DNA from: Alphaproteobacteria bacterium
Lineage (GTDB): Bacteria; Pseudomonadota; Alphaproteobacteria; SHVP01
Direction of reading: 5' to 3'
Length of the DNA stretch: 6,142 nt
Assembly (NCBI GenBank): GCA_026421105.1
Contig: JAPKDI010000082.1
Location: 1-6,142 of the forward strand
The notes beneath the pieces were generated by a model. That model was not told the DNA's origin. It worked only from the letters and a program-made list of their open reading frames with translations, and ran no database searches. This document shows positions 1 through 6,142 of this stretch, piece by piece. The translations under genes were made by a program, and so were the position numbers. Position 1 is the stretch's first letter. Each line of letters begins with the position of its first letter.

Positions 1-70
1 CTAAATCGATGCGCAGCAACAAGCAGGTCCGGGGTGTCCGGGGATTGTTTGCGCGCTACTAAATATGAGT

Positions 71-79
71 GGGAGAGAG
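71..79 (+). promoter_or_regulatory. Ribosome binding site deciding the ilvD start
   Basis: GGGAGAGAG lies just upstream of the ATG at 83, with its GGAG core (72-75) seven bases from that ATG. The alternative ATG at 65 is preceded by an AT-rich stretch without purine-rich complementarity to 16S rRNA. This site lies inside the longer reading frame and is the reason for preferring the shorter protein. Confidence 0.7.
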
Positions 80-82
80 CCG

Positions 83-1807
83 ATGGATGCGCGGGTTTTC
101 GACAAGAGCAAGTTACCGAGCCGGCATGTAACCGTGGGTGCGTCGCGAGCGCCGCATCGTTCCTACTACTACGCGATGGGGCTTGGGCAAGAAGATATCG
201 ACAAGCCTTTTGTTGGTGTGGTCACCACTTGGAATGAGGCAGCCCCGTGCAATATCTCGCTATCTCGTCAGGCACAGGCGGTCAAAGTCGGCGTCAAAGA
301 GGGCGGCGGCACGCCGCGCGAATTCACGACCATCACCGTGACAGATGGGATTGCGATGGGCCACGAAGGCATGCGCTCGTCGCTGGTCAGCCGCGAGGCA
401 ATTGCCGATTCGACTGAACTTACCGTTCGTGGCCATTGCTACGACGCTATTGTTGGCTTGGCTGGTTGTGACAAATCGCTACCCGGTTTGATGATGGCGA
501 TGGTGCGACTCAACGTACCGAGTGTTTTCATGTACGGCGGTTCTATTTTGCCAGGTCGCTTCCGTGGTAAAGACGTGACAGTGGTCGACGTTTTCGAAGC
601 GGTCGGGATGCACCAAGCCGGCAAGGTCGACGATGAATATTTACATGAGTTGGAAAACGTTGCGTGCCCCTCTGCGGGGTCTTGCGGCGGCCAATTCACG
701 GCCAACACAATGGCTACGGTGTCAGAGGCGATCGGCCTCGCCCTGCCGGGTTCGGCGGGCGCACCCGCTCCATATGAGACGCGGGACGAATACGCGGTTG
801 CCTCCGGGAGGCAGGTGATGGATTTAATTCAATCGAATCTGCGACCGCGTGACATCGTCACGCGCCGGGCGCTTGAGAATGCGGCCACCGTCGTTGCAGC
901 GTCAGGTGGTTCTACCAACGCTGCACTCCATTTGCCGGCGATCGCGCATGAATGCGGCATCGAGTTTGATCTCCATGACGTTGCGGAGATATTCAAACGC
1001 ACGCCTTACATCGCCGACATGAAGCCCGGTGGAAAGTATGTCGCCAAGGATATGTTCGACGTTGGTGGCGTGCCGGTGTTGATGAAAGCGCTGCTCGACA
1101 GCGGACATCTGCATGGCGATTGCATCACCGTAACGGGAAAGACTATTGCGGAGAACCTCGTGGACGTGGTCTTCCCCGAGGATCAAGACGTGATCTACCC
1201 GGTCTCCAAAGCGCTTTCACCGACCGGCGGCGTCGTGGGTTTGCGCGGCAATCTTGCGCCAGAAGGAGCCATTGTGAAGGTCGCGGGCATGAAACGGCTC
1301 GAGTTCACGGGACCGGCGCGGGTCTTTGAATCCGAAGACGAGTGCTTCGCTGCAGTGCAAATGAAGCAATACAAAGAAGGCGACGTTCTCGTTATTCGTT
1401 ACGAGGGGCCGCGCGGCGGCCCTGGGATGCGCGAAATGCTCGCGACGACGGCCGCGCTCTACGGGCAGGGTGTTGGGGACGAGGTTGCCCTAATAACCGA
1501 CGGACGGTTCTCCGGGGGAACCCGCGGATTTTGTATTGGGCATGTTGGACCCGAAGCAGGGGTTGGCGGTCCGATCGGATTGTTGCGGGATGGCGATATC
1601 ATCAAGATCGACGCTGTCAACGGCACGCTTGATGTAGATCTTAGCGATGACGAGTTAGCGGCGCGCCGTAAAGAGTGGAAACCGCGCAAAACAAACTATC
1701 AGTCGGGCGCGCTTTGGAAATATGCACAGCTGGTTGGCACGGCGGAGAAGGGTGCTGTGACTCACCCCGGGGCTGCTGCTGAGACACATATTTACGCGGA
1801 TCTCTAG
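83..1807 (+). CDS. ilvD: Dihydroxy-acid dehydratase (EC 4.2.1.9)
   Basis: IlvD dehydrates 2,3-dihydroxy-isovalerate and 2,3-dihydroxy-3-methylvalerate to the 2-keto acids, the third common step of isoleucine and valine synthesis, in the cytoplasm. From the ATG at 83 the protein has 574 residues, close to the family's usual length. Visible signatures are PCN (Cys56), AGCDKSLPG (Cys129) and [14 protein letters not shown] (Cys201), the three cysteines expected to hold the Fe-S cluster. TVTDG (Asp88) and Asp130-Lys131 match the family's magnesium site. GGSTNA lies at 275-280 and [10 protein letters not shown] at 473-482, where Ser477 is the likely catalytic base. Three cysteines and this length resemble the [2Fe-2S] type known from plants and Mycobacterium; that cluster assignment is inferred. 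An in-frame ATG at 65 would add six residues but has no ribosome site, whereas the ATG at 83 has a good one. It is probably cotranscribed with the two genes downstream. No leader peptide or attenuator is visible in the 82 bases upstream. Confidence 0.97.
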   Translation: MDARVFDKSKLPSRHVTVGASRAPHRSYYYAMGLGQEDIDKPFVGVVTTWNEAAPCNISLSRQAQAVKVGVKEGGGTPREFTTITVTDGIAMGHEGMRSSLVSREAIADSTELTVRGHCYDAIVGLAGCDKSLPGLMMAMVRLNVPSVFMYGGSILPGRFRGKDVTVVDVFEAVGMHQAGKVDDEYLHELENVACPSAGSCGGQFTANTMATVSEAIGLALPGSAGAPAPYETRDEYAVASGRQVMDLIQSNLRPRDIVTRRALENAATVVAASGGSTNAALHLPAIAHECGIEFDLHDVAEIFKRTPYIADMKPGGKYVAKDMFDVGGVPVLMKALLDSGHLHGDCITVTGKTIAENLVDVVFPEDQDVIYPVSKALSPTGGVVGLRGNLAPEGAIVKVAGMKRLEFTGPARVFESEDECFAAVQMKQYKEGDVLVIRYEGPRGGPGMREMLATTAALYGQGVGDEVALITDGRFSGGTRGFCIGHVGPEAGVGGPIGLLRDGDIIKIDAVNGTLDVDLSDDELAARRKEWKPRKTNYQSGALWKYAQLVGTAEKGAVTHPGAAAETHIYADL

Positions 1808-1824
1808 GCCGAGTTGTCAGGCTC

Positions 1825-2337
1825 ATGGTCTCGATTGCCCGAACCATATTAAATGCGATGCCGCGGGTGGCCCGCGGCGCGCGGCTGCACATTGTACCTA
1901 AGTTGGCGACGCCGGTCGGCAGGGAAGCGATTGCGCTGGGCGACGGGCCGAATGAGATGCGACATATCCCTGGTCATGCGCTGGATCGCTCGGGCTTATG
2001 CTTATTGATCGTCAACGCAGGTGTTGAAGCCGTTGTTGCGTCGGAGATCGGGTTGATGGGCCGCTTGGGTCGTCCGCGTGTGACAATGCGTGAACCGTTG
2101 TTGCATGACGCCAGGGCATGGCCGCGTCACCTTGAGCCCGGCGATTCAGTCGTGGCCTATTTTGCCTCAAGTATTAAGCGCCATTCGGTACTCGCCCAGA
2201 TGCGTCGGGCGTTTGTGGTCGATGACGATGGCAGGATGTTCACAGCGGCCAGTCCTGCATTGACCTACTTCGTTCGCGAGTACGCCGAGGGTGGGCGGGG
2301 TCGCCTCGTCCTCGGGTCACCGCGCCGCGCGAGCTAA
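1825..2337 (+). CDS. Hypothetical protein, 170 aa, downstream of ilvD
   Basis: I do not recognise this protein. It begins 17 nt after the ilvD stop and ends 2 nt before the next gene, so it sits mid-unit. The first 22 residues are basic and amphipathic (seven of them Arg, Lys or His). The stretch at 57-77 is hydrophobic but contains Glu68 and Asn64, so it is more likely a buried strand or helix than a membrane span. A region around 101-116 (LEPGDSVVAYFASS) and one at 128-145 (RRAFVVDDDGRMFTAAS) look like beta strands joined by turns, and the C-terminus is basic. There is one cysteine (Cys59) and no obvious metal-binding cluster, nucleotide-binding loop or signal peptide. Codon choice resembles ilvD. 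No clear ribosome site precedes the ATG at 1825. An in-frame ATG at 1858 (Met12) is a possible alternative, also without one. That the gene is real rests on context, length and codon use. Confidence 0.68.
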   Translation: MVSIARTILNAMPRVARGARLHIVPKLATPVGREAIALGDGPNEMRHIPGHALDRSGLCLLIVNAGVEAVVASEIGLMGRLGRPRVTMREPLLHDARAWPRHLEPGDSVVAYFASSIKRHSVLAQMRRAFVVDDDGRMFTAASPALTYFVREYAEGGRGRLVLGSPRRAS

Positions 2338-2339
2338 CC

Positions 2340-2924
2340 GTGAACGATCGCTGGCAGCGCCGAATGAAGCCTGAGGATCGGCGCCGTCGTGCGTACGGCC
2401 TGCCACGGCGAAACTGGATGGTGATCGTGATCATCATTGTAGCGATTGCGGTTTGGCAATATCGCGGCGGCGGCACCGCATTCGATGTGGCCCCGGATCT
2501 CCGCAACTACTCCCGCACCGAATTTGAAGCGGCCCAAATGCTGATGACGGCGGGCTTCGCCATCGTCACGACGCCTGCTGCCTGTCAGCAGAAATTTGAT
2601 GTTTTCGACGATGACAATGATTGGAAATCGGCGGTCGAGGCTTGGAATGATCGGCACCAGCCGTTGATGGAAAAAGTTATTAAAATCTCTCAGGAGACGG
2701 GGCTCAGTGGCACCCGCGGGCAGAGCGCGGTGCAAAACGGCGCATTGCGCCTTGTCGAAACTCGGTTGGCCCAATGGAAGGGCCGTGAAGCCGCACAATG
2801 CGGCAATTTTGTCGATCAGATGAATAACGGCATTTGGGATCTGGGTGCGCTGCCCGAACTTCCCAACTTTATTGCGGCTATCGAGGCTGCGCCCGCTCAG
2901 GGTAAGACGCCCGCCGACAAATAG
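2340..2924 (+). CDS. Hypothetical membrane-anchored protein, 194 aa
   Basis: I do not recognise this protein, but its topology is readable. Residues 1-25 are strongly basic (ten Arg or Lys), residues 26-41 form one short hydrophobic span rich in Ile and Val, and the remaining 150 residues are polar with mixed helical character. This predicts a cytoplasmic N-terminus, a single inner-membrane anchor and a periplasmic domain. That domain has just two cysteines, Cys82 and Cys154, which could form a disulfide; this is an inference. The tail is rich in Ala, Pro and Lys (183-194). The start is a GTG, 2 nt after the previous stop codon and without a visible ribosome site, which suggests translational coupling. 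The ATG at 2364 (Met9) is an alternative that keeps the anchor. A 154-residue frame on the opposite strand is treated as a shadow because it lacks comparable domain logic. The gene converges on xthA. Confidence 0.72.
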   Translation: MNDRWQRRMKPEDRRRRAYGLPRRNWMVIVIIIVAIAVWQYRGGGTAFDVAPDLRNYSRTEFEAAQMLMTAGFAIVTTPAACQQKFDVFDDDNDWKSAVEAWNDRHQPLMEKVIKISQETGLSGTRGQSAVQNGALRLVETRLAQWKGREAAQCGNFVDQMNNGIWDLGALPELPNFIAAIEAAPAQGKTPADK

Positions 2925-2927
2925 TTC

Positions 2928-2949
2928 GGCGACGGTGACGGGCGTCGCT
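2928..2949. terminator. Candidate bidirectional hairpin between convergent genes
   Basis: GCGACG (2929-2934) pairs perfectly with CGTCGC (2943-2948) around an 8-nt loop, and a G-T wobble at 2928/2949 extends it. It occupies the 34-nt gap between the convergent stops of the 194-residue gene and xthA, where a shared terminator would be expected. No T-tract follows on either strand, so it is not a classical intrinsic terminator. Confidence 0.35.
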
Positions 2950-2958
2950 AATGGGCGC

Positions 2959-3732
2959 TCAGTCTTCTAGGACGCACCATACCGGCACATGGTCCGACGG
3001 CTGTTTGCGACCCCGTTCATCGCGATCAATTCCCACCTCAGCCAGTCGGTCAGCGACGCGGGGCGATAGCAGAATATGATCAATGCGGATGCCGTGGTTT
3101 TTCTCCCAGGCACCGCGCTGATAGTCGAAATAACTCCATGCCTGCGCTAAATCCGGATGCAGAGCTCGGAAGGACTCAGTAAGTCCAAGATAGTTGATCT
3201 CGCGCCACAGCGCGCGTGATTCCGGGTGCGCGATGGCGTCCTCAAGGAAGGCGCCGGGGTCGAACAGATCTTGCTCGGCCGGCGCAACGTTCCAGTCGCC
3301 GCCCAACGCGAAATCTATATCGTCGTCTAGCATCGCCTGGGCGTGGTCGCGTAGCCGGCCCATCCACCGCAATTTGTAGTCGAATTTTTCAGTGCCTAGA
3401 GGGTTGCCGTTTGGAAGATAGAGCGAGCCAATACGAAGGCCCTTGATCGTAGCCTCGATATAGCGCGATTGCTCGTCGTCCGTGTTGCCAGGTAAACCGC
3501 GGCTCACATCCTCCATCGGGTGTTTCGATAAAATGGCGACGCCGTTGTAGGTGCGCTGACCAAGGAGTGCGATGTTGTAACCGAGGTCTTCGATCTCCAG
3601 CGCAGGGAACTTTTCATCCACGATCTTGGTTTCCTGGAGCAAGACAACGTCAGGTGCTTTCGCCCTCAAATAGTCGCAAACATGCGGGACGCGCACTTTA
3701 ATTGAATTGACGTTCCAGGTGACGATTTTCAT
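2959..3732 (-). CDS. xthA: Exodeoxyribonuclease III / AP endonuclease
   Basis: XthA cuts DNA 5' to abasic sites and removes 3' blocking groups during base excision repair, and also acts as a 3'-5' exonuclease on double-stranded DNA. The 257-residue protein is a single exonuclease/endonuclease/phosphatase domain with the family residues in order: WNVNS (Asn7), LQETK (Glu34, metal ligand), YLPNG (Tyr105), GGDWN (Asp146 and Asn148), RIDHILLS (Asp218) and SDHVPVW (Asp247-His248). These correspond to Asn7, Glu34, Tyr109, Asp151, Asn153, Asp229 and His259 of the Escherichia coli enzyme. It is slightly shorter than that protein and has no extension or targeting signal. The ATG at 3732 begins exactly at the conserved MKIVTWNVNS, so the start is secure, but the ribosome site is weak (GGA, four bases upstream). 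It is divergent from a glutathione S-transferase gene. The symbol xth is also used. Confidence 0.96.
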   Translation of the reverse strand: MKIVTWNVNSIKVRVPHVCDYLRAKAPDVVLLQETKIVDEKFPALEIEDLGYNIALLGQRTYNGVAILSKHPMEDVSRGLPGNTDDEQSRYIEATIKGLRIGSLYLPNGNPLGTEKFDYKLRWMGRLRDHAQAMLDDDIDFALGGDWNVAPAEQDLFDPGAFLEDAIAHPESRALWREINYLGLTESFRALHPDLAQAWSYFDYQRGAWEKNHGIRIDHILLSPRVADRLAEVGIDRDERGRKQPSDHVPVWCVLED

Positions 3733-3737
3733 GAGAT

Positions 3738-3780
3738 CCGATGAAAGGTTGCGTGGTATCGAGGTTCATCGGGGATACCA
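3738..3780. repeat. Two interleaved inverted repeats upstream of xthA
   Basis: CCGATGAA (3738-3745) is the exact reverse complement of TTCATCGG (3765-3772), and TGGTATC (3754-3760) is the exact reverse complement of GATACCA (3774-3780). The arms alternate (A, B, A', B') rather than nest. In the xthA mRNA direction this is a pseudoknot order, with connecting segments of 1, 4 and 8 nt, and the last arm ends five bases before the xthA ATG, over its weak ribosome site. As DNA, either repeat could equally be a protein-binding site in this divergent gap. The repeats are seen directly; any function is inferred. Confidence 0.5.
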
Positions 3781-3799
3781 TGTTCCATCCCAATGGCAA
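3772..3799 (-). promoter_or_regulatory. Weak candidate promoter for xthA
   Basis: On the minus strand TTGCCA (3799-3794) matches five of six bases of the housekeeping -35 box. It is followed, 16 nt later, by TATCCC (3777-3772), which matches the -10 box at only three of six. Transcription would then start near 3765, giving a leader of about 33 nt before the xthA ATG. The -10 box overlaps one arm of an inverted repeat. Alphaproteobacterial promoters are often poor matches, so this is only suggestive. Confidence 0.25.
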
Positions 3800-3818
3800 A
3801 GGCGTGGATGCTAGAGAT

Positions 3819-3827
3819 GAGAGAGGG
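3819..3827 (+). promoter_or_regulatory. Ribosome binding site of the GST-family gene
   Basis: The purine run GAGAGAGGG ends eight bases before the ATG at 3836. Two ATG codons are adjacent (3836 and 3839), and this spacing favours the first. Confidence 0.6.
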
Positions 3828-3835
3828 CAACCCCG

Positions 3836-4519
3836 ATGATGACACTGCGCTTTACCCCCAACCCTAATTATATCCATAAGGTTCTCGTGGTGGCAGCGGA
3901 AGCCGGCATCACCGACCGGCTCGATTACCGCCTAACCAGACCTTTCGACGCCAATACCGACCTATGGCGGGACAATCCGCTCAACAAAGTGCCGACATTG
4001 GTGCTGGATGATGGCGAGGCACTCTACGGCGGTCCGGTCATCTGCGAGTACTTCGACTCGTTGCATGACGACGCCAAGATGTTTCCGCCGTCGGGGCGCG
4101 AACGCTTCACAGCACTACGCCAGATGGTGCTGGGTGAGGGCGTGTTCGAGGCTGCCGTGGCGCTTGATCAAGAAAGCTGGCGCGACGTTGGTGAAAGACG
4201 CGCCGATACAGTGGAACGGCAGTGGCTCAAGATCGTTCGGGCGCTGGATCAGATGGAACAGGATGCCGCGAGTAATCAGAGCTTGCACATTGGGCACATT
4301 TGCACCGCCGGCGGGCTATCTCGGCTCGACTATCGTGTGCCCACGTTCGGCGCCATTCTTGATGGTATCGATCCCACCTATGAGTGGCGCGACGGTCGTC
4401 CCACGCTGACAGATTGGTACGACACGCTATTGGCCCGGCCGTCGATGCGCTTCACGATTGACCGCGACCTTCAGCCGGCGCGCTACGAGCGCCCGGTACC
4501 TGAGCCGCTAGTGCCCTAA
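3836..4519 (+). CDS. Glutathione S-transferase family protein
   Basis: This is a 227-residue protein of the cytosolic GST fold. An N-terminal thioredoxin-like domain (about 3-80) is followed by an all-helical domain (about 88-205). The first domain shows an RFTPNPNYIHKV opening, then NPLNKVPTLVLDDG (48-60) with the cis-proline Pro53, then LYGGPVICEYFDSL (63-76). The second has the helical element IGHICTAGGLSRLDYR (152-167), the usual site of the family's folding-nucleus motif. Many bacterial relatives have an S-P-x-S-P-Y opening and an acidic residue plus Ser before the second helix. Here the opening carries Asn9 and Asn11, and the Ser position is Gly65-Gly66, so glutathione binding may differ or be weak. 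Substrate is unknown; detoxification or stress roles are only family-level guesses. The stop codon overlaps that of the convergent erpA. The gene is not obviously in an operon, and nothing visible links it to its neighbours. Confidence 0.88.
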   Translation: MMTLRFTPNPNYIHKVLVVAAEAGITDRLDYRLTRPFDANTDLWRDNPLNKVPTLVLDDGEALYGGPVICEYFDSLHDDAKMFPPSGRERFTALRQMVLGEGVFEAAVALDQESWRDVGERRADTVERQWLKIVRALDQMEQDAASNQSLHIGHICTAGGLSRLDYRVPTFGAILDGIDPTYEWRDGRPTLTDWYDTLLARPSMRFTIDRDLQPARYERPVPEPLVP

Positions 4520-4860
4520 GCGACCGAGAAGCTGGTGCCGCACGAGCAAGTCGAGGCTGCGTTCGGGTTCTTGATTGAGAAAGCGGCGCCGATCATATCC
4601 TCGACGAAGTCGATCTGGGAGCCAGCAAGGTACATCAGCGACATGTTATCGGTGACGAGTTTGACACCGTCTTGTTCGACGATGACATCGTCATCGGTCT
4701 TGCTGTTATCGAACGAGAAACCGTACTGAAAGCCCGCACAACCACCACCGTCGACGACGACGCGAAGCATGACATCGGGGTTTTCTTCCTGGGTCATCAG
4801 GAAGGACACCCTTTTGACGGCATTGTCGGACAGGGAGAGCAAGTGTGCTGGATCGGACAT
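4516..4860 (-). CDS. erpA: A-type iron-sulfur cluster carrier / insertion protein
   Basis: This cytoplasmic HesB/IscA-family protein accepts Fe-S clusters from the assembly scaffold and passes them to apo-enzymes. It has 114 residues, the normal family length, and shows the three invariant cluster ligands: Cys41 in GGGCAGFQYGF, then Cys105 and Cys107 in the C-terminal TCSCGTSF. The middle contains the usual DNMSLMYLAGSQIDFV segment (71-86). Members of this family include ErpA, IscA and SufA, and they cannot be separated with certainty by eye. Its isolated position next to dgt, outside any isc or suf cluster, favours ErpA. The ATG at 4860 has an in-frame TAG three codons upstream, so no longer protein is possible. 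The gene is divergent from dgt and converges on the GST-family gene with a 4-nt overlap at the stop codons. IlvD in this window is the kind of [Fe-S] dehydratase that depends on such carriers, although no direct link is shown here. Confidence 0.93.
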   Translation of the reverse strand: MSDPAHLLSLSDNAVKRVSFLMTQEENPDVMLRVVVDGGGCAGFQYGFSFDNSKTDDDVIVEQDGVKLVTDNMSLMYLAGSQIDFVEDMIGAAFSIKNPNAASTCSCGTSFSVA

Positions 4861-4861
4861 A

Positions 4862-4868
4862 CCCTCCT
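4862..4868 (-). promoter_or_regulatory. Strong but unusually close ribosome site of erpA
   Basis: On the minus strand AGGAGGG runs directly up to the start and leaves one base (T) before the ATG at 4860. The AGGAGG core is therefore only two bases from the start codon, tighter than the usual five to nine. No alternative start codon at better spacing exists in this frame. Confidence 0.65.
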
Positions 4869-4885
4869 ATGTAGGGCAATTTCAT

Positions 4886-4956
4886 TGCGAGTCAATCGCA
4901 GACCGGCCCGGGGTACCGGTGTGCCGCATCTACGTGCGGTGGCGGCCGTTGCGGCC
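4886..4956. repeat. Series of short stem-loops in the erpA-dgt gap
   Basis: Four short perfect inverted repeats follow one another: TGCGA/TCGCA (4886-4890, 4896-4900), ACCGG/CCGGT (4902-4906, 4916-4920), CCGCA/TGCGG (4924-4928, 4935-4939) and GGCCG/CGGCC (4944-4948, 4952-4956). A CCCCGGGG palindrome (4963-4970) follows before the dgt start. The stretch is GC-rich, where short repeats arise easily by chance. They may fold in the dgt leader if transcription starts upstream of them. No confident promoter was found for dgt. Confidence 0.35.
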
Positions 4957-4983
4957 CGCAAACCCCGGGGCTAGGGTCCGCCG

Positions 4984-6142
4984 ATGTCAGTCCGTCAGCC
5001 TCTTGCTCCCTATGCCTGCGATCCGGCGCGAAGCCGCGGTCGTCAGCATGCCGAGGCGGAAAGCGCTATGCGGACGCCTTTCCAACGTGACCGGGATCGC
5101 GTTATTCACGCCGGCGCCTTCCGCCGCCTAAAGCATAAAACGCAAGTCTTCGTCTACCACGAAGGTGACTACTACCGAACGCGTTTGACCCATTCGATCG
5201 AGGTGGCGCAGGTAGCGCGCACGATCGCAAGAAGCCTGGCCCTCGATGAAGACTTAGCCGAGGCCCTCGCGCTAGCGCACGACCTTGGCCACACACCGTT
5301 CGGGCATGCGGGAGAAGATGCCCTCGACGCGGCGATGGAACCCTATGGTGGTTTTGATCACAACGCGCAGACCCTTCGGGTGCTCACCGATCTCGAGCAT
5401 CGCTACGCAGAATTTGATGGACTGAATTTGACGTGGGAGACCCTCGAAGGGATCGTCAAACACAACGGACCGCTGACTGGGCCTTATGCGCCGAAGGAGG
5501 AGCCCATCGACGGCACCATCCTCAAGTTCAACGATGTGTTTGACCTGGGCCTCGACACGTTTGCCGGGGTGGAAGCGCAGGTCGCCGCAATGGCCGACGA
5601 TATTGCCTACAACGCTCATGATATCGACGACGGTGTCCGCGCTGGCCTGTTTCGTCTTGAGGATTTTCGAGGGGTGCCATTGGCGGGCACAGCGGTTGAG
5701 GATGTTCTGAGCGGCAACCCAGCCCTAGAGCAGTCGCGGGCTGTTAACGAGGTCACCCGACGGGTGATTGACGCGATGGTTGTCGATCTGCTGGATGAGA
5801 CCAAAAGGCGGTTGGGTGCCGCGAAGCCAACTTCCGCAGATGAGGTGCGCGGCTTGGATCGATCGGTCGTTTCATTTTCCGGGGGGCTTGCAGAGGCCGA
5901 CCTGGCACTGAAAGCGTTCTTGTTTGAGAATATGTACCGCCATGCCCGGGTTAACGAGATGACCGCAAAGGCGCGTGGGGTCGTGACCGACCTCTTCAGG
6001 CATTTATTTTTGCGATCCGAAGAACTTCCTGGCGAGTGGCAAGCGCATCTCACCAACGCGGCGGATGAGGCTGATCGTGCCCGAGTCATCGCGGATTACA
6101 TTGCAGGGATGACCGACCGCTACGCCTTGCAGCAGCACGCCA
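4984..6142 (+). CDS. dgt: dNTP triphosphohydrolase (dGTPase-like), partial at 3' end
   Basis: The protein belongs to the HD-domain dGTPase family, which splits a dNTP into the deoxynucleoside and tripolyphosphate and so helps control cytoplasmic dNTP pools. The frame is open from the ATG at 4984 to the window edge: 386 codons plus one base, with no stop reached. The conserved N-terminus reads SRGR (17-20), then FQRDRDRVIHAGAFRRLKHK (33-52) and YRTRLTHSIEVAQ (64-76). The HD metal ligands are His70, His99-Asp100 and Asp205 or Asp206 in ADDIAYNAHDIDDG. His108 and Glu111 in FGHAGE match the catalytic pair of the Escherichia coli enzyme. The final segment IADYIAGMTDRYALQQHA is where family members end, so probably only about ten residues are missing. 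An in-frame TAG at 4972 blocks a longer start, and AGGG at 4973-4976 is a modest ribosome site. Length suggests the shorter (type 2) class, whose nucleotide preference is often broader than dGTP. Confidence 0.95.
   Translation, partial: MSVRQPLAPYACDPARSRGRQHAEAESAMRTPFQRDRDRVIHAGAFRRLKHKTQVFVYHEGDYYRTRLTHSIEVAQVARTIARSLALDEDLAEALALAHDLGHTPFGHAGEDALDAAMEPYGGFDHNAQTLRVLTDLEHRYAEFDGLNLTWETLEGIVKHNGPLTGPYAPKEEPIDGTILKFNDVFDLGLDTFAGVEAQVAAMADDIAYNAHDIDDGVRAGLFRLEDFRGVPLAGTAVEDVLSGNPALEQSRAVNEVTRRVIDAMVVDLLDETKRRLGAAKPTSADEVRGLDRSVVSFSGGLAEADLALKAFLFENMYRHARVNEMTAKARGVVTDLFRHLFLRSEELPGEWQAHLTNAADEADRARVIADYIAGMTDRYALQQHA

Noticed and set aside
27..43. Direct repeat GTCCGGGG twice (27-34 and 36-43) upstream of ilvD
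   Set aside because: Only two copies of an 8-mer in GC-rich sequence at the window edge; no promoter or regulator site could be tied to it.
65..82. Longer ilvD start at the ATG at 65
   Set aside because: No ribosome site precedes it, while a good one lies between it and the ATG at 83. It cannot be fully excluded.
2334..2798. A 154-residue open frame on the minus strand opposite the 194-residue gene
   Set aside because: The plus-strand frame is longer, has a clear anchor topology and normal codon use, and fits the operon spacing. The minus frame shows no domain logic.
4868..4895. TTGACT ... TACATA promoter-like pair on the minus strand before erpA, also considered as an iron or Fe-S regulator box
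   Set aside because: The -10 match is only three of six and would start the transcript at the ATG despite a strong ribosome site. Beyond TTGAC, no IscR- or RirA-type motif could be recognised.
4672..5131. Plus-strand open frames across the erpA-dgt boundary (4672-4974, 4769-5131)
   Set aside because: They overlap the secure erpA and dgt coding regions in other frames, and their translations have the Arg- and Pro-rich look of out-of-frame GC-rich DNA.
5272..6089. Two minus-strand open frames (5272-5619 and 5616-6089) opposite dgt
   Set aside because: The plus strand encodes an unmistakable HD-domain dNTPase with all motifs across this region, so these are antisense shadows.
1..6142. CRISPR array, insertion sequence, phage, toxin-antitoxin or retron-like structure
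   Set aside because: No repeat array, terminal inverted repeats, transposase, reverse transcriptase or small paired genes of that kind could be seen on either strand.

Overview
The window reads as ordinary chromosome from a moderately GC-rich alphaproteobacterium, possibly a Rhodospirillales-like lineage. That placement is an inference from three things: the protein style of ilvD, erpA and dgt; the short A-type iron-sulfur carrier lying next to an HD-domain dNTPase; and exonuclease III close by. No tRNA, rRNA, CRISPR array, insertion sequence, phage gene or attachment site is visible, and gene density is high with short intergenic gaps.

Left part (1-2924, plus strand): ilvD encodes dihydroxy-acid dehydratase of the type with three conserved cysteines. 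Two unrecognised genes follow closely. The first is a 170-residue protein without a clear membrane segment. The second is a 194-residue protein with a basic N-terminus, one membrane anchor and a probably periplasmic domain. The gaps are 17 and 2 nt, so the three genes are probably one transcription unit, with the last likely translated by coupling to the one before it.

Middle part (2925-4519): a small hairpin separates the second unknown gene from xthA (exonuclease III), which is on the minus strand and converges on it. xthA is divergent from a glutathione S-transferase family gene. Their 103-nt shared gap contains two interleaved inverted repeats next to the xthA start, which could be an operator or an RNA pseudoknot in the xthA leader.

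Right part (4516-6142): the transferase gene converges on erpA (minus strand, A-type Fe-S carrier) and their stop codons overlap. erpA is divergent from dgt, a dNTP triphosphohydrolase that runs off the right edge with only its last few residues probably missing. The erpA-dgt gap is GC-rich and holds several short stem-loops.

The functional links are loose. IlvD needs an Fe-S cluster of the kind A-type carriers deliver, while XthA and Dgt act in DNA repair and nucleotide-pool control. I found no convincing new multi-gene system. The items most worth a second look are the two unknown genes behind ilvD, the interleaved repeats upstream of xthA, and the missing canonical glutathione-contact residues in the transferase.
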